NCBI GenBank assembly: GCA_016707785.1
Contig: JADJGZ010000001.1
Location: forward strand, 372,001 to 436,000
Direction: 5' to 3'
DNA: 64,000 nucleotides
Source of the DNA: Bacteroidales bacterium
GTDB lineage: Bacteria > Bacteroidota > Bacteroidia > Bacteroidales > UBA4417
Shown here: piece by piece, positions 20,301 to 27,278 of the stretch
Layout of the letters: every line of letters starts with the position of its first letter
Numbering within the stretch: position 1 is the stretch's first letter
Translations under genes and position numbers: made by a program
Notes under the pieces: generated by a model
The model's database searches: none
What the model saw: only the letters and a program-made list of their open reading frames with translations
Told to the model about the DNA's origin: nothing

Positions 20301-21945
20301 TGCTTACTGCCATGGATCTTGAAGGTCCGGGTCCACAGATGTTTGAAGGGGTAACTACAATACTCCCTGCTATACTACCAACTGTGACTGTCACAGCAGA
20401 TGTGCCCTGACCGGAAGTAATGGTCCAGTCTGCCGGGAATTGCCATGTAAATGTCACCCCTGCAACATTCGGAACGCTAAAACTTAGTGAAGCACCCTGA
20501 CAACATGAAGTATTTCCAGTGATTGCACCGGGTTGTGCCGGAATAGTCTGAACAGTAATTGCAAGATCAGAGCTTGGACCATTACCACATGAATTTGAGG
20601 GTGTTACAGTGATATTTCCTGAAGCAGCACCCACGGTTACAGAAATTGCTGCTGTACCTTGTCCGGAGAGTATTGTCCAACCTGCAGGGACCACCCAGGT
20701 GTAATTAATTCCGGAAACAGCTGAAACTGAATATGATTCCGTGTTACCAAGACAAGGGGACGTGTTTCCTGAAATTGCACCTAATGAGGTTGGTATGGAT
20801 AAAACCGGTGTGACAGCCAATTGCCGTGAAGGACCTGTTCCACATGCATTAGACGGAGTAACAGTGATATTTCCGGATGAGGCACCTGCATTTACCGTGA
20901 TACTATTGGAACTCCCTCCCCCTGTTTGGGTCCAGCCGGAGGGCAGAGTCCAGGAATATGTAACACCTGCCACATTGGTAACTGAATAAGTTTGGCTTGT
21001 CCCCTGGCAAGGTGTAATAGTACCGGTGATCGCAGAAGGCTGAGAAGGAATGCCTGAAACTGTGACTGCCAGTGTTGATGCAGTTCCATTTCCGCAACTG
21101 TTTGAAGGCGTCACCGTAATATTTCCTGAATTTCCGGAAGTCGTTACAGTAACGGAGTTAGTAGTTCCACCAGCTGTTTTTGTCCATCCTGCAGGAAAAG
21201 TCCAGGTGTAGGTAACTCCGGCTACATTTACTACAGAATAAACCTGGCTGGTTCCTGAGCACGGTGAGGTACTTCCTGTAATAGTGCCGGGTGCATTTGG
21301 CAATTGGCATCCTTCAACTGTAAAATTATCAATTCGATAAGCCCCACCTGTACCATCAGTATCAAAAGTCCAGCGGAAACTAAGGTTTGCCGCATTTGCT
21401 GCACCGGCTGGCAGGGCTACCCTGGTTCCTGTTCCTCCGTTGATCCAGGCCCAGGTGGAATTATTCGCGACATCTGTTATTCCAAGCGTATTCCAATTTG
21501 AGCCATCAGCAGACCATTCGAAAGTGAGTGTTTTATTTATAGATTTCCTGGCAGCCCAAAGTACAGTAATACTGTTATAACCTACTGATGATAAGTTATT
21601 TGAATACGTAATTGTCCTTGAATTGCTACTGGAACCGGCAGCGGCATTACTTCCTCCGGAAAACTGGGGAGTTGTAGAAGAATTTGAGGTACTGATTGTC
21701 CAGGTGCTGCTGTTAGCTGCTGACCAGCCGGCAGGAAATGCGGTTCCTGTGCCGAAATTTTCAGAATACAGGGTAGTTATTTGTGCCTGAACCTCAATAC
21801 TGGCAAAGGTTACAGCTAAAATTAAACTAGCAGGAATTATGTGTTGTCTGGCAAAAAGAATTCTACCCCAAAATTTGATGGGAGTAGCCGAGCGATGAGA
21901 GAGTAACCTAAAAAGTCTCATATAAAAAATGAATAACATCAGCAT
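14335..21945 (-). CDS. Giant secreted Ig/PKD-repeat protein (2536 aa)
   Basis: An N-terminal signal-anchor or signal segment (about residues 36-54, ending VQAQ) follows a long basic leader; ATG at 21921 is an alternative start. A jelly-roll-like domain (residues 57-215) is followed by nine Ig-like repeats of about 83 residues, each with a [AP]I[TS]GN..PC start, YTW..P.GWT and TPSNSCGNG. Then come PKD-like domains, a choice-of-anchor/MAM-like domain near residues 1480-1630, a carbohydrate-binding-like domain (LVVNGDFSAGNTGF, about 1740-1920), more Ig domains and two HYR-like domains (PPALSCPASV; PPDITCPADI). It ends in ITPRPNVIKQ with no type A or CHU_C sorting domain, unusual for such a protein. 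It probably works in adhesion. It heads the - strand surface locus. Confidence 0.85.
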   Translation of the reverse strand: MLMLFIFYMRLFRLLSHRSATPIKFWGRILFARQHIIPASLILAVTFASIEVQAQITTLYSENFGTGTAFPAGWSAANSSTWTISTSNSSTTPQFSGGSNAAAGSSSNSRTITYSNNLSSVGYNSITVLWAARKSINKTLTFEWSADGSNWNTLGITDVANNSTWAWINGGTGTRVALPAGAANAANLSFRWTFDTDGTGGAYRIDNFTVEGCQLPNAPGTITGSTSPCSGTSQVYSVVNVAGVTYTWTFPAGWTKTAGGTTNSVTVTTSGNSGNITVTPSNSCGNGTASTLAVTVSGIPSQPSAITGTITPCQGTSQTYSVTNVAGVTYSWTLPSGWTQTGGGSSNSITVNAGASSGNITVTPSNACGTGPSRQLAVTPVLSIPTSLGAISGNTSPCLGNTESYSVSAVSGINYTWVVPAGWTILSGQGTAAISVTVGAASGNITVTPSNSCGNGPSSDLAITVQTIPAQPGAITGNTSCCQGASLSFSVPNVAGVTFTWQFPADWTITSGQGTSAVTVTVGSIAGSIVVTPSNICGPGPSRSMAVSIINIPSQPSAISGNAIACKLSTQAYSVINVAGITYTWTVPVGWTINSGQGTNSILVTTSANSGNVTVTPSNACGNGTSQSLAVTIQISAPSLPSVITGNTVPCSGSTASYSVVNIPGTTYLWSVPAGWTISSGQGSNSITVTVGATPGNISVSPSNTCGGGASRTLAVSPLSAIPLQPSPISGNDTVCVASSQVYSVTNVANVTYTWSVPADWTLISGQGTNSIQVTVGTTSGTITVTPSNSCGNGSPSSITVVVESLIPPQSGPISGSQTPCEGSVQVYTIPAITGSTFHWTIPAGWILQSGQGTHTLTVLVGSNSGNIAVFASNSCGNGLSDTFPVTVDPLPVSAGVISGSNSLCRGEIQNFSVTAISGVTYTWSVPGGWVILSGQGTSSISASTGNTTGNVIVVPSNSCGNGPASSLMVNIKDTPQAFTGNNSTICEGASIQIGGPAVPGNTYSWTSDPPGYSSTESDPTVTPTTSTTYTLIEVNQVTGCSDTNSVTITLNQIITVTVNPSSLEQTICSGESTHIVLGSNITGTLFNWEAILTTGSGTTFNANGTGTQINELIMNTSGLVSQVTYNITATANVCTNTSTSVLINVNPAPVVPSQTATICSNSASGLLLDASTNAEPVASYNIFSINSNGLPAVAGNPVTGTGFSETVIADDAWSNTTLLPVDVLYTLEPVSASGCKGDVFTVKLTVHPRPILTNATAVEICSGATTNIPLTSNIPSSYSWTIGTITGGITGASAGTGDLISQVLNNPGNALDGTVEYLVVPTSGSGSCQGIPVSVIVTVHPKPSLLNAASYSVCSGSAFYLTLAASVTSTYTWSIGTISGGISGYSPGTGNEINQVLLNSSNSIAGSVQYIVVPTSQTNLCQGNPLTITVTVNPIPTVSASSSAASVCPGSLFNLNSSSSWAASPTIMSEDFNAATNTWARTNTSTGGTTANATWTLRPDGYVTNSQTLHSNDVSQFYLSDSRSQNGTVTATTLVSPLLSTVGYSDLSLSFWHYYDFNSTTGESAKVEVSTNNGTSWSTVATYTNDRGSPGSFQNVVLSLGATYINSSTFLVRFNYYCGSNRGRYWAIDNVVLTGTPTNLPAISWSSNPAGFTSTAEDPVGVTLTTTTQYLVSYTDPLTTCSGNASVTVNAYPVPEPEIVADYCSVPGMIVLTASGGGTYLWNTGETTQAIKVDIAGMYSVVVTNANGCTGAAYLSVSSELVVNGDFSAGNTGFTSGYAYDPTANGLVAPESEYAINSNANFNHSNFWGYDHTTGSGTGNANFLIVNGAKYAPQPFVWRETVTVLPNTDYYFSAWAISLNNVSPYAELRFSVNGTQVGTTAFLTAGQNILNNPWLLKDRFYGTWNSGASTTAIIEILDLNTSANGNDFGIDDISFGTLAPIPFSTDPTCSGDGIFCEGENVQLFANLTGGKPPVSYSWTGPGGFTSTLKDPVINGITTNGSGRYYLSVSDGYGCPPLTDSIDIIVYPLPSASITGPTSACLYSISPILTFTGTDGTAPYTFLYTINGGAQQSITTTFGSSVELSVPTNMPGTYIYTIVSISSDNGCSQTQNVSHTITINSLPTCIISGSSPVCPGTSGNQYSGQAAMSNYAWSISGNGAITGPFNAQVVSVTAGDLCDETFLLTLMTTDVNGCNAICQEEILVEDINPPALSCPASVTLPAEPGEEFANVSLSAPSAADNCSVADSLIFSWSLSAPSTGAGTGFIPSPYQFNVGTTTVSYTVTDLCGNSSYCSFTVTITPNDPPDITCPADILQNTQSGLCIASLDPGIPALNSGALPVSWQWQMSGATTGSGTGIPILPNPYTFNLGTTTIRWIASNISGSDTCYQTITVVDDQPPAFVLPGPFSFCVESINTAVYYDPTMDIQPDRPEYYTFIAGSTTFDLDISAITDNCSLGCTPEIRWHIDFADGSILPALPSLYFTGQPSTYSSDIQFPGILTGNLIHKISYQVVDCNGNASAIYEVNITITPRPNVIKQ

Positions 21946-22386
21946 GCATAGTAAAGAATCATAATTATCACATAATGTAATAACTATGCCCTTTTCAAGA
22001 TACTACTGCCTATTGACCCTATCCTTCATATCTTTCAGCACAATTGAAATGAAGGAATATTTATCTAATTCAACTCAATCATTAATGTATGATGACATAA
22101 AAAGTAATCATCAAAACCGTGTATTTTTTTTCCTTTTATTATCATTCCATTCATGGGTAGGAATCTATAGGTCATCATTCGCAAAGCCCTATCATTTTCC
22201 TGAGTAATAATTACTTATGCTGCAAACTTTGCAAACTACCACTTGTTATATTCTGAGTAGCTTTCTGACTAGATGCAGTTCTAATGTCAGTGAGTTATAC
22301 CAGGCATAATAAGCTAAGTAGATCCAGTCCGTGTCAGGAATAAGGATTTATAGTAACTGCATAGTGTTCACTAAAAACTTACGACG
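21946..22386. other. Divergent intergenic region, no gene seen
   Basis: These 441 bp separate the giant Ig-repeat gene (-) from the T9SS cargo gene (+). The sequence is AT-rich and contains no ORF with family features. Promoters for both must lie here, but I could not find a convincing TAnnTTTG element. Confidence 0.5.
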
Positions 22387-23751
22387 ATGAAAACAACCTT
22401 TACTTTCCTAATTTTCGGACTTTTGACCCTTACAATGTTTGGGCAAAGTAAGTTCGGGAACCCTTTTTTAATTGAACATAACCAACAATTCAGGCAGATG
22501 CGAGTCCCCGCCGCCTGCAATAGTTCCTTCATCAATACTAATATAAAGACAGGCCTTTCCAATCCGGGCAATTACGCGTATCAAAATAAAAAAGCCCTGG
22601 CAATAATGCAACAGTTGGATACTTATGAATACAAAGAATACGATGCTGTAGGTTCAATCTGGGTGAATAGTTCATTGAATGAATTCAATTATGATGGAAA
22701 TGGCAACAATACCTCAGATTTGTACTCAAGCTGGAATGAAGTAAACCAGAATTATGAGCTTTTGAGTAAAAAGGAATTCGGATACGATGAAAATGGTAAC
22801 AGAATATCTGATACAGACTATGCCTGGGATGAAACATCAGGTGAGTGGATACAAGCGTATAGATATCTGTATACATATAATACTGAGGGCAACCTGACCA
22901 TTGGTTACAGCTATTATTGGGATGAAACAACAACCTCCTGGGAAATGTCCGGTCGAATCGAAAGATTTTATGACATGTATGGCAACCTTACTGAAGAAAT
23001 CAACTCTTGGTGGGATATGTCTACAAGCCAATGGATGAACAGCAGCAAGACTGAAAACACCTATAATGTCAATAACCTGATCATAGAATCTACTTTTTAT
23101 ATGTGGGACTTTATGGGCAATGACTGGATGAATTTGTCAAAGACTGAGTACACGTACAATTCGTATGACTTTTTAATACTTCAAATGGATTATGAGTGGA
23201 ATTCCGTGTCAAACCAATGGGAGAATGGCTTTAAAGATGAATATACCTACGATGGAAACATGAATATGGTACAGGACATGGAATATGAATGGAATGGATC
23301 GGTATGGATTGTATCCGGGAAATATGATTTTAGTTATAACAATGATTTCACATACAATGATCTGATACTACCCTGGATCTTTGAGCAGGGAATCTCCGGA
23401 CTTCAGCATATGCTGCTTGATATCACAGAATATTCAGGAAGTTCATTCGAATTAACCGGGAAGAGCATTTTTAATTACTCTGAAGTAAATATTACCGGGA
23501 TTGAAACTGTTGAAGCGGATCAAATCAGTGTCTATCCTCAACCTGCTTCCTCTGTTGTATCCTTCAACTGGGAATCTATTTCCCCTGAGCTCAGATTAGA
23601 GGTGTATGATGTGAGTCACAGAAAATTAATAGATCAAACCGTTAGAAAAAATACAACTACAGATGTTTCCCAATTGTGGCCGGGCATTTATGTATACAGA
23701 CTCCTGGGAAGCAAGAATGAAATATATTCAGGCAAGCTATCGGTACGGTAA
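22387..23751 (+). CDS. T9SS-secreted repeat protein with type A sorting domain
   Basis: This 454-aa protein has a short signal peptide (MKTTFTFLIFGLLTLTMFGQ). From about residue 85 to 330 it carries six or seven aromatic-rich repeats of about 40 residues, of the form [EK]Y.YD..GN....DY.W......W, reminiscent of YD/RHS repeats. The last 75 residues are a T9SS type A sorting domain (ISVYPQPASSVVSF, LEVYDVSHRKL, WPGIYVYRL). The protein is therefore exported and likely attached to the cell surface or released. No catalytic residues were recognised, so binding or structural roles are most likely. It stands alone and is transcribed away from the surface locus. Confidence 0.85.
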   Translation: MKTTFTFLIFGLLTLTMFGQSKFGNPFLIEHNQQFRQMRVPAACNSSFINTNIKTGLSNPGNYAYQNKKALAIMQQLDTYEYKEYDAVGSIWVNSSLNEFNYDGNGNNTSDLYSSWNEVNQNYELLSKKEFGYDENGNRISDTDYAWDETSGEWIQAYRYLYTYNTEGNLTIGYSYYWDETTTSWEMSGRIERFYDMYGNLTEEINSWWDMSTSQWMNSSKTENTYNVNNLIIESTFYMWDFMGNDWMNLSKTEYTYNSYDFLILQMDYEWNSVSNQWENGFKDEYTYDGNMNMVQDMEYEWNGSVWIVSGKYDFSYNNDFTYNDLILPWIFEQGISGLQHMLLDITEYSGSSFELTGKSIFNYSEVNITGIETVEADQISVYPQPASSVVSFNWESISPELRLEVYDVSHRKLIDQTVRKNTTTDVSQLWPGIYVYRLLGSKNEIYSGKLSVR

Positions 23752-23930
23752 GGGATATGTTTATCATATGAGTCTAAATAAGAGGAGGTTGTCTCGAAAA
23801 GGGAGGCAAACCTCTTTCTATATTCAATTTTCCAACCTACTAGTCTGAACCAGCCTAAAGAATTGGGATCAATTAGATTAACAAAAATTTCTGAGCGACG
23901 GCACAATTATTCTTCACTTTTATGCTCATT

Positions 23931-24022
23931 GGCAATACCAATAAGTCAGGCCTAAAGGCCGTGGGTTTGTTCTGTTGCGTATCCCCAGCCTGAAGGCTGG
24001 GGTTTCAAGATGAATATATAAT
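23931..24022. repeat. Hairpin repeat, copy 1
   Basis: This 92-bp unit is repeated at 24074-24165 with an offset of 143 bp and only a few differences. It contains two inverted repeats: AGGCCtaaaGGCC-like near 23948 and a perfect CCCCAGCC-TGAA-GGCTGGGG hairpin at 23983-24002. A third hairpin, AACCAGC..GCTGGTT, sits between the copies near 24025-24045. Such elements resemble REP-type repeats; no associated transposase is present in the window. Confidence 0.85.
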
Positions 24023-24073
24023 CTAACCAGCCTGAATAGCTGGTTTCAGAATTAAATTGTTTTTATACCCAGC

Positions 24074-24165
24074 GGCAATACCAATAAGTCAGGCCTTAAG
24101 GCCATGGGTTTGTTCTCTTGCGTATCCCCAGCCTGAAGGCTGGGGTTTCAAGATGAATATGTAAT
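24074..24165. repeat. Hairpin repeat, copy 2
   Basis: This is the second copy of the 92-bp unit, with the same CCCCAGCC-TGAA-GGCTGGGG hairpin at 24126-24145. The pair lies between the 3' ends of convergent genes (+ strand stop at 23751, - strand stop at 24172), where a hairpin could serve as a bidirectional transcription barrier. Confidence 0.85.
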
Positions 24166-24171
24166 AGAACA

Positions 24172-24618
24172 TTAATTCTTATTATCAACCGTGACATCTT
24201 TCAAAGCCTTGGCCAGTTCATCCATATCATGATCAAATTCACGCTTGAATGCAGCCCAATTACTTTGATTTTTCTCATAAATATCTATTCTTGCCTGAAG
24301 GTCAATGTTTTGCTGCTCCAGCTTTTCAATTTTATTTAGATAAATCTCGTCAAATACTTTGCCCGGTTTATCCTTGATTGCTCTGAGTTCAATAATGCGT
24401 ATTTCATTTTCTTTAATTCTTATCTCAGCTTCTTTTTTAAATACGCTCCATTCTTCTGCAGTAGCCACTTTTTGAACGTCATTGCCAGCATCGTCTAGCA
24501 TATCGTTCAATTCATTGCGTGCGTCGCGTTCCTTTTGAGCATCCGATTTACAGCCGGTTACAAAAGTTCCAAATATGATTATACCAATGATTCCGAAAGT
24601 ATATATGTATTTTTTCAT
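24172..24618 (-). CDS. Small coiled-coil lipoprotein
   Basis: The start at 24618 is preferred over the upstream in-frame ATG at 24672, because it gives a standard lipoprotein signal: MKKYIYTF, a hydrophobic core, then the lipobox TFVTGC with Cys at about residue 23. The mature part is highly charged and helical, with a heptad-like stretch (EIRIKENEIRIIEL; KIEKLEQQNIDLQARI), so a coiled coil anchored in a membrane leaflet is expected. No enzymatic motif. It lies 112 bp downstream of csbD on the same strand and could share its transcript and stress regulation. Confidence 0.75.
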   Translation of the reverse strand: MKKYIYTFGIIGIIIFGTFVTGCKSDAQKERDARNELNDMLDDAGNDVQKVATAEEWSVFKKEAEIRIKENEIRIIELRAIKDKPGKVFDEIYLNKIEKLEQQNIDLQARIDIYEKNQSNWAAFKREFDHDMDELAKALKDVTVDNKN

Positions 24619-24730
24619 TGTGGTTTTGTTTTTTATGAGCCTTAGTATTTCTAATCTATTGCCAGAAATCAAAGAAAGAGTACCTTTCAGTGGTATTTCC
24701 CACTGATTGGCACTCTTCCAAATCTAATGT

Positions 24731-24916
24731 TTAAAGACCTTCAATCATTTTGTGTAAATCATCCTTCGTTTTGCCGAGTTTTATCTGTAATTTTCCCAGC
24801 ATTTCATCCTTCTTTCCTTCTTCAAACATCAGGTCATTATCAGTCAGGAAGCCAAACTTCTGTTTTAACTTGCCTTTCTGTTCATTCCAATTTCCTTTTA
24901 ATTCTATTGTATTCAT
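24731..24916 (-). CDS. CsbD-family stress protein
   Basis: This 61-aa protein matches the CsbD family in length and sequence: LKGNWNEQKGKLKQKFG near the N-terminus, then DNDLMFEEGKKDEMLGKLQ and GKTKDDLHKMI. CsbD proteins are small, hydrophilic and induced by general stress (sigma-B regulon in Bacillus); their molecular role is unknown. The start fits a promoter module at 24978-25043 with a leader of about 55 nt. Confidence 0.92.
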   Translation of the reverse strand: MNTIELKGNWNEQKGKLKQKFGFLTDNDLMFEEGKKDEMLGKLQIKLGKTKDDLHKMIEGL

Positions 24917-24977
24917 CGATTTGATATTTTAATTACACGCTGCTGGCGATTACAGGAGTGAATTTATTTTCACGATA

Positions 24978-25043
24978 CAAAGGTGGACACTTACCATAAT
25001 TAAACTGTTACATTATTCAGGCAAAGAGTTGCAAATTTCACAG
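24978..25043 (-). promoter_or_regulatory. Tandem 21-bp operator-promoter module, site A (csbD)
   Basis: On the gene strand: distal half-site CTGTGAAATTTGCAA (25043-25029), proximal half-site CTGAATAATGTAA (25020-25008), then 22 bp, then the -7 element CACCTTTG (24985-24978). The half-sites are offset by exactly 21 bp. This distal half is the most divergent of the ten but keeps GTGAA. Confidence 0.75.
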
Positions 25044-25051
25044 ATTGAATG

Positions 25052-25357
25052 TCAGTCACTTTCATACAGATTTAGCGTATTCTTTAGTTTAATTATTTCA
25101 TTCTGAAGATATTGCAAGCGATCTAGAAGATGAATTATCGTTTCAATCCCTTCCAGATTGATATCCAGATCATAATATAAACGGACAACTTTTTCAAGAT
25201 ATTCAAGTTGGTCTGCTTCGATGTATCCGGATTTTTCAATGAAAGTAACCCTGATCATTCCAGAATGATGTAATGAACTGATAAACGAATGCTCAATATT
25301 ATGTTGGAGACAGAATTCGTCAATGGCAATTAAAGAAATATGATTGGTTGCTGACAT
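25052..25357 (-). CDS. cbpM: Chaperone modulator CbpM-like (MerR-type fold)
   Basis: This 101-aa protein belongs to the CbpM/DafA-like group that binds the J-domain of CbpA and modulates its co-chaperone activity. Visible features are an N-terminal ISLIAIDEFCLQHNIEHSFI helix-turn-helix-like segment, IRVTFIEKSGYIEADQLEYLEKVVRLYYDLDINLEGIE typical of the MerR-like fold, and a C-terminal coiled coil. The start at 25357 is preferred to 25375, because a clear AAGGGGG ribosome-binding sequence precedes it at the proper distance and lies inside the longer frame. It follows cbpA after 82 bp. Confidence 0.85.
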   Translation of the reverse strand: MSATNHISLIAIDEFCLQHNIEHSFISSLHHSGMIRVTFIEKSGYIEADQLEYLEKVVRLYYDLDINLEGIETIIHLLDRLQYLQNEIIKLKNTLNLYESD

Positions 25358-25439
25358 TTTATCCCCCTTGATCATTCTTTTAAAACTGAGGTTCTGACAT
25401 CCTTTAAGTTGGATTATATCAGATTCAGATCATACACGG

Positions 25440-26327
25440 TTACAATTTTGACAATTCAGTAAAAAGGGACTTTTGTTTTTCTGTTAATTGGGAGGGTATT
25501 TTGATCATATAAGTAATTATCAAATCCCCGTATTGTCCCTCCTTTTTGTAGTAAGGAAAGCCCTTACCCTTAAGTTTAACCCTGCTCCCATTTTGTGTTT
25601 CAGGAGGCACAAGAAGTTTTACTTTCCCGTTCAGGGTATCAATAATCATTTCCCCACCCAGGATGGCAGTGAAGAGGTCAAGGTCAACAGTTGTATATAA
25701 GTTTACTCCTAACCTTTTAAAAGCAGGGTGATTGGCGATGGAGAATGAAATGAACAGATCACCATTTGGTCCACCATTAATACCTGGCCCGCCATGATTG
25801 CCTATTTTAATGGTCTGGCCATTTTCAACTCCTGCAGGTATATTAATTCTTAATTTTTTTCCATTTACAGAGATCGTTTGTTTATGGGTTTTTACCGCAT
25901 CCGCAAGTTCCATCCGTAGTTCTACATTATAATCAGTGCCACGGAATTTAGCCTGTCGGCGGCTTCCGGATGATTGCTGACCGCTGAACAAAGACTCAAA
26001 AAAGTCAGAAAAATCACTTTCATCTGAGTAAGCTGCTCTTCCAGCATGTTGTGGACCTGCCGACTGCCTGTATTTTTGTCCGGAATCCTGAGCTTCATCA
26101 GCATGTTTCCAGTTTAATCCGTGTTGATCATATTTGCTGCGTTTTTCAGGATCACTTAATACTTCATTCGCTTCATTGATCTGCTGAAAATTAATTTTAG
26201 CATTCTTGTCATTAGGATTTAGATCCGGGTGGAATTTTCTGGCTAGTTTTCGGTATGCACTCTTTATTTCCTTAGGCGTTGCAGATTTAGCAATTCCCAG
26301 AATTTTATAGTAGTCGATGAAGTCCAT
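25440..26327 (-). CDS. cbpA: CbpA-type DnaJ co-chaperone
   Basis: This 295-aa protein has an N-terminal J-domain (residues 4-70) with the HPD tripeptide at about 33-35, a short Gly/Ser-rich linker including a DFSDFFESLFSG segment, and two C-terminal DnaJ peptide-binding domains (GTDYNVELRMELADA; INIPAGVENGQTIKI). It lacks the CxxCxGxG zinc-finger repeats of DnaJ, which marks it as the CbpA class. It stimulates the DnaK ATPase during stress. Pairing with cbpM just downstream supports the call. A TAAGTTTG -7 element lies about 65 bp upstream, but this unit lacks the tandem operator of its neighbours. Confidence 0.93.
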   Translation of the reverse strand: MDFIDYYKILGIAKSATPKEIKSAYRKLARKFHPDLNPNDKNAKINFQQINEANEVLSDPEKRSKYDQHGLNWKHADEAQDSGQKYRQSAGPQHAGRAAYSDESDFSDFFESLFSGQQSSGSRRQAKFRGTDYNVELRMELADAVKTHKQTISVNGKKLRINIPAGVENGQTIKIGNHGGPGINGGPNGDLFISFSIANHPAFKRLGVNLYTTVDLDLFTAILGGEMIIDTLNGKVKLLVPPETQNGSRVKLKGKGFPYYKKEGQYGDLIITYMIKIPSQLTEKQKSLFTELSKL

Positions 26328-26427
26328 TTTTACATACCGTGTTATGAGATCACGACAAAAGCCCGGGAATAGTCAATTCCAAACTTATAAGAATTTACTC
26401 GTACTTATGAATAGCGATAAAAGGCTT

Positions 26428-26841
26428 TTACCTGTAATTACGTTGCCAATGCCCAGGAATCCAGTATTGTCCCCTGTGACTTGATTGCCAATAGCCGGCC
26501 ACCCAGGTGCGACTGGGAACTGGTTTATTCCAATACCCATTTCTTTGTATATAAGTATGATTTTGGCGATTATACTTCCAATCCCCATCAATCCAAACAT
26601 GCAGTTCACTTGGTCTCACAGGTCTAGAATACTCAACCTGGGCTGGTTCTGTTGCAACATAACCGGTGGTACAACTATTAAAAAAAAGTCCGATGATTGT
26701 CAATCCAGCGACAGGAATCAACTTCGCAAAAGGTTTAATGATTCTTGTTCTTAACTCGATTTTTAAATTTTCTAAATAAGTTACCTTGTCGAATTTAACC
26801 TCGAGCGGCTGCATTTCGATTTTTTTAGTTTTCATTATCAA
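26428..26841 (-). CDS. YXWGXW-repeat lipoprotein
   Basis: This is a 137-aa protein; ATG at 26835 is an alternative start. It has an unusually long charged N-terminus (about 40 residues), a hydrophobic stretch and a lipobox-like FFNSC at about residue 56. The mature part contains aromatic repeats of the YXWGXW/BcpO-related type: HVWIDGDWKYN, YIQRNGYW, WVAGYWQ, YWIPGHWQ. These small lipoproteins are widespread and of unknown function, often in envelope-stress settings. The promoter module at 26877-26942 puts transcription start some 30 nt upstream, supporting the long N-terminus. Confidence 0.8.
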   Translation of the reverse strand: MIMKTKKIEMQPLEVKFDKVTYLENLKIELRTRIIKPFAKLIPVAGLTIIGLFFNSCTTGYVATEPAQVEYSRPVRPSELHVWIDGDWKYNRQNHTYIQRNGYWNKPVPSRTWVAGYWQSSHRGQYWIPGHWQRNYR

Positions 26842-26876
26842 TTTGATTATTGGGTAAATGAATTCTTATCCCATAA

Positions 26877-26942
26877 CAAATTTCACTCTAATCATATTGA
26901 AAGTCCTTACATAATTGAGATATATAACTATATGATTCACTG
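26877..26942 (-). promoter_or_regulatory. Tandem operator-promoter module, site B (YXWGXW lipoprotein)
   Basis: Gene strand: distal CAGTGAATCATATAG (26942-26928), proximal CAATTATGTAA ending at 26907, 22 bp, then GAAATTTG as -7 (26884-26877). Half-site offset 21 bp. The -7 matches only the AnnTTTG part of the consensus. Confidence 0.75.
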
Positions 26943-26990
26943 ATTCATCACAAATCCCTGATGCGTAATAATCCTAAATTATCAATGTTG

Positions 26991-27206
26991 TTATCTTTCT
27001 CTTTTAATTAATGCCAGGGCAAGAATGAAGCCTAAAATAGTTCCAATTACCAGGCTTAGTATAATTTGTATCCAGTTCAGGTTGCCAATGATGGCCCCGT
27101 TTACTCCCATGATACTTTGTTCTGCCTGGCAATCTACCCATACAAAAATAAGGACGATGAATAATACCATCGTGGAAAGTGTGTTAACAATCACTCGTCT
27201 GTTCAT
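26991..27206 (-). CDS. Small two-helix membrane protein
   Basis: This 71-aa protein has two predicted transmembrane segments: VNTLSTMVLFIVLIFVWV (residues 7-24) and IQIILSLVIGTILGFILALALI (47-68), ending in KRER. The second helix with Gly residues and a basic tail resembles LapA-type small membrane proteins, but similarity is too short for a firm call. It sits between the universal stress gene and the YXWGXW lipoprotein, all on the same strand, and could be read from the universal stress promoter. Confidence 0.6.
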   Translation of the reverse strand: MNRRVIVNTLSTMVLFIVLIFVWVDCQAEQSIMGVNGAIIGNLNWIQIILSLVIGTILGFILALALIKRER

Positions 27207-27278
27207 AAAATTGTTCTTTCAGTGTTTGAGCACCTTTTATTAAAAAGTCTCATGAATCGCAATAAAAATAAACGCTTT

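Noticed and set aside
26328..26427. Operator upstream of cbpA
   Set aside because: A TAAGTTTG -7 element is present, but neither half-site is found at 22 or 43 bp upstream.
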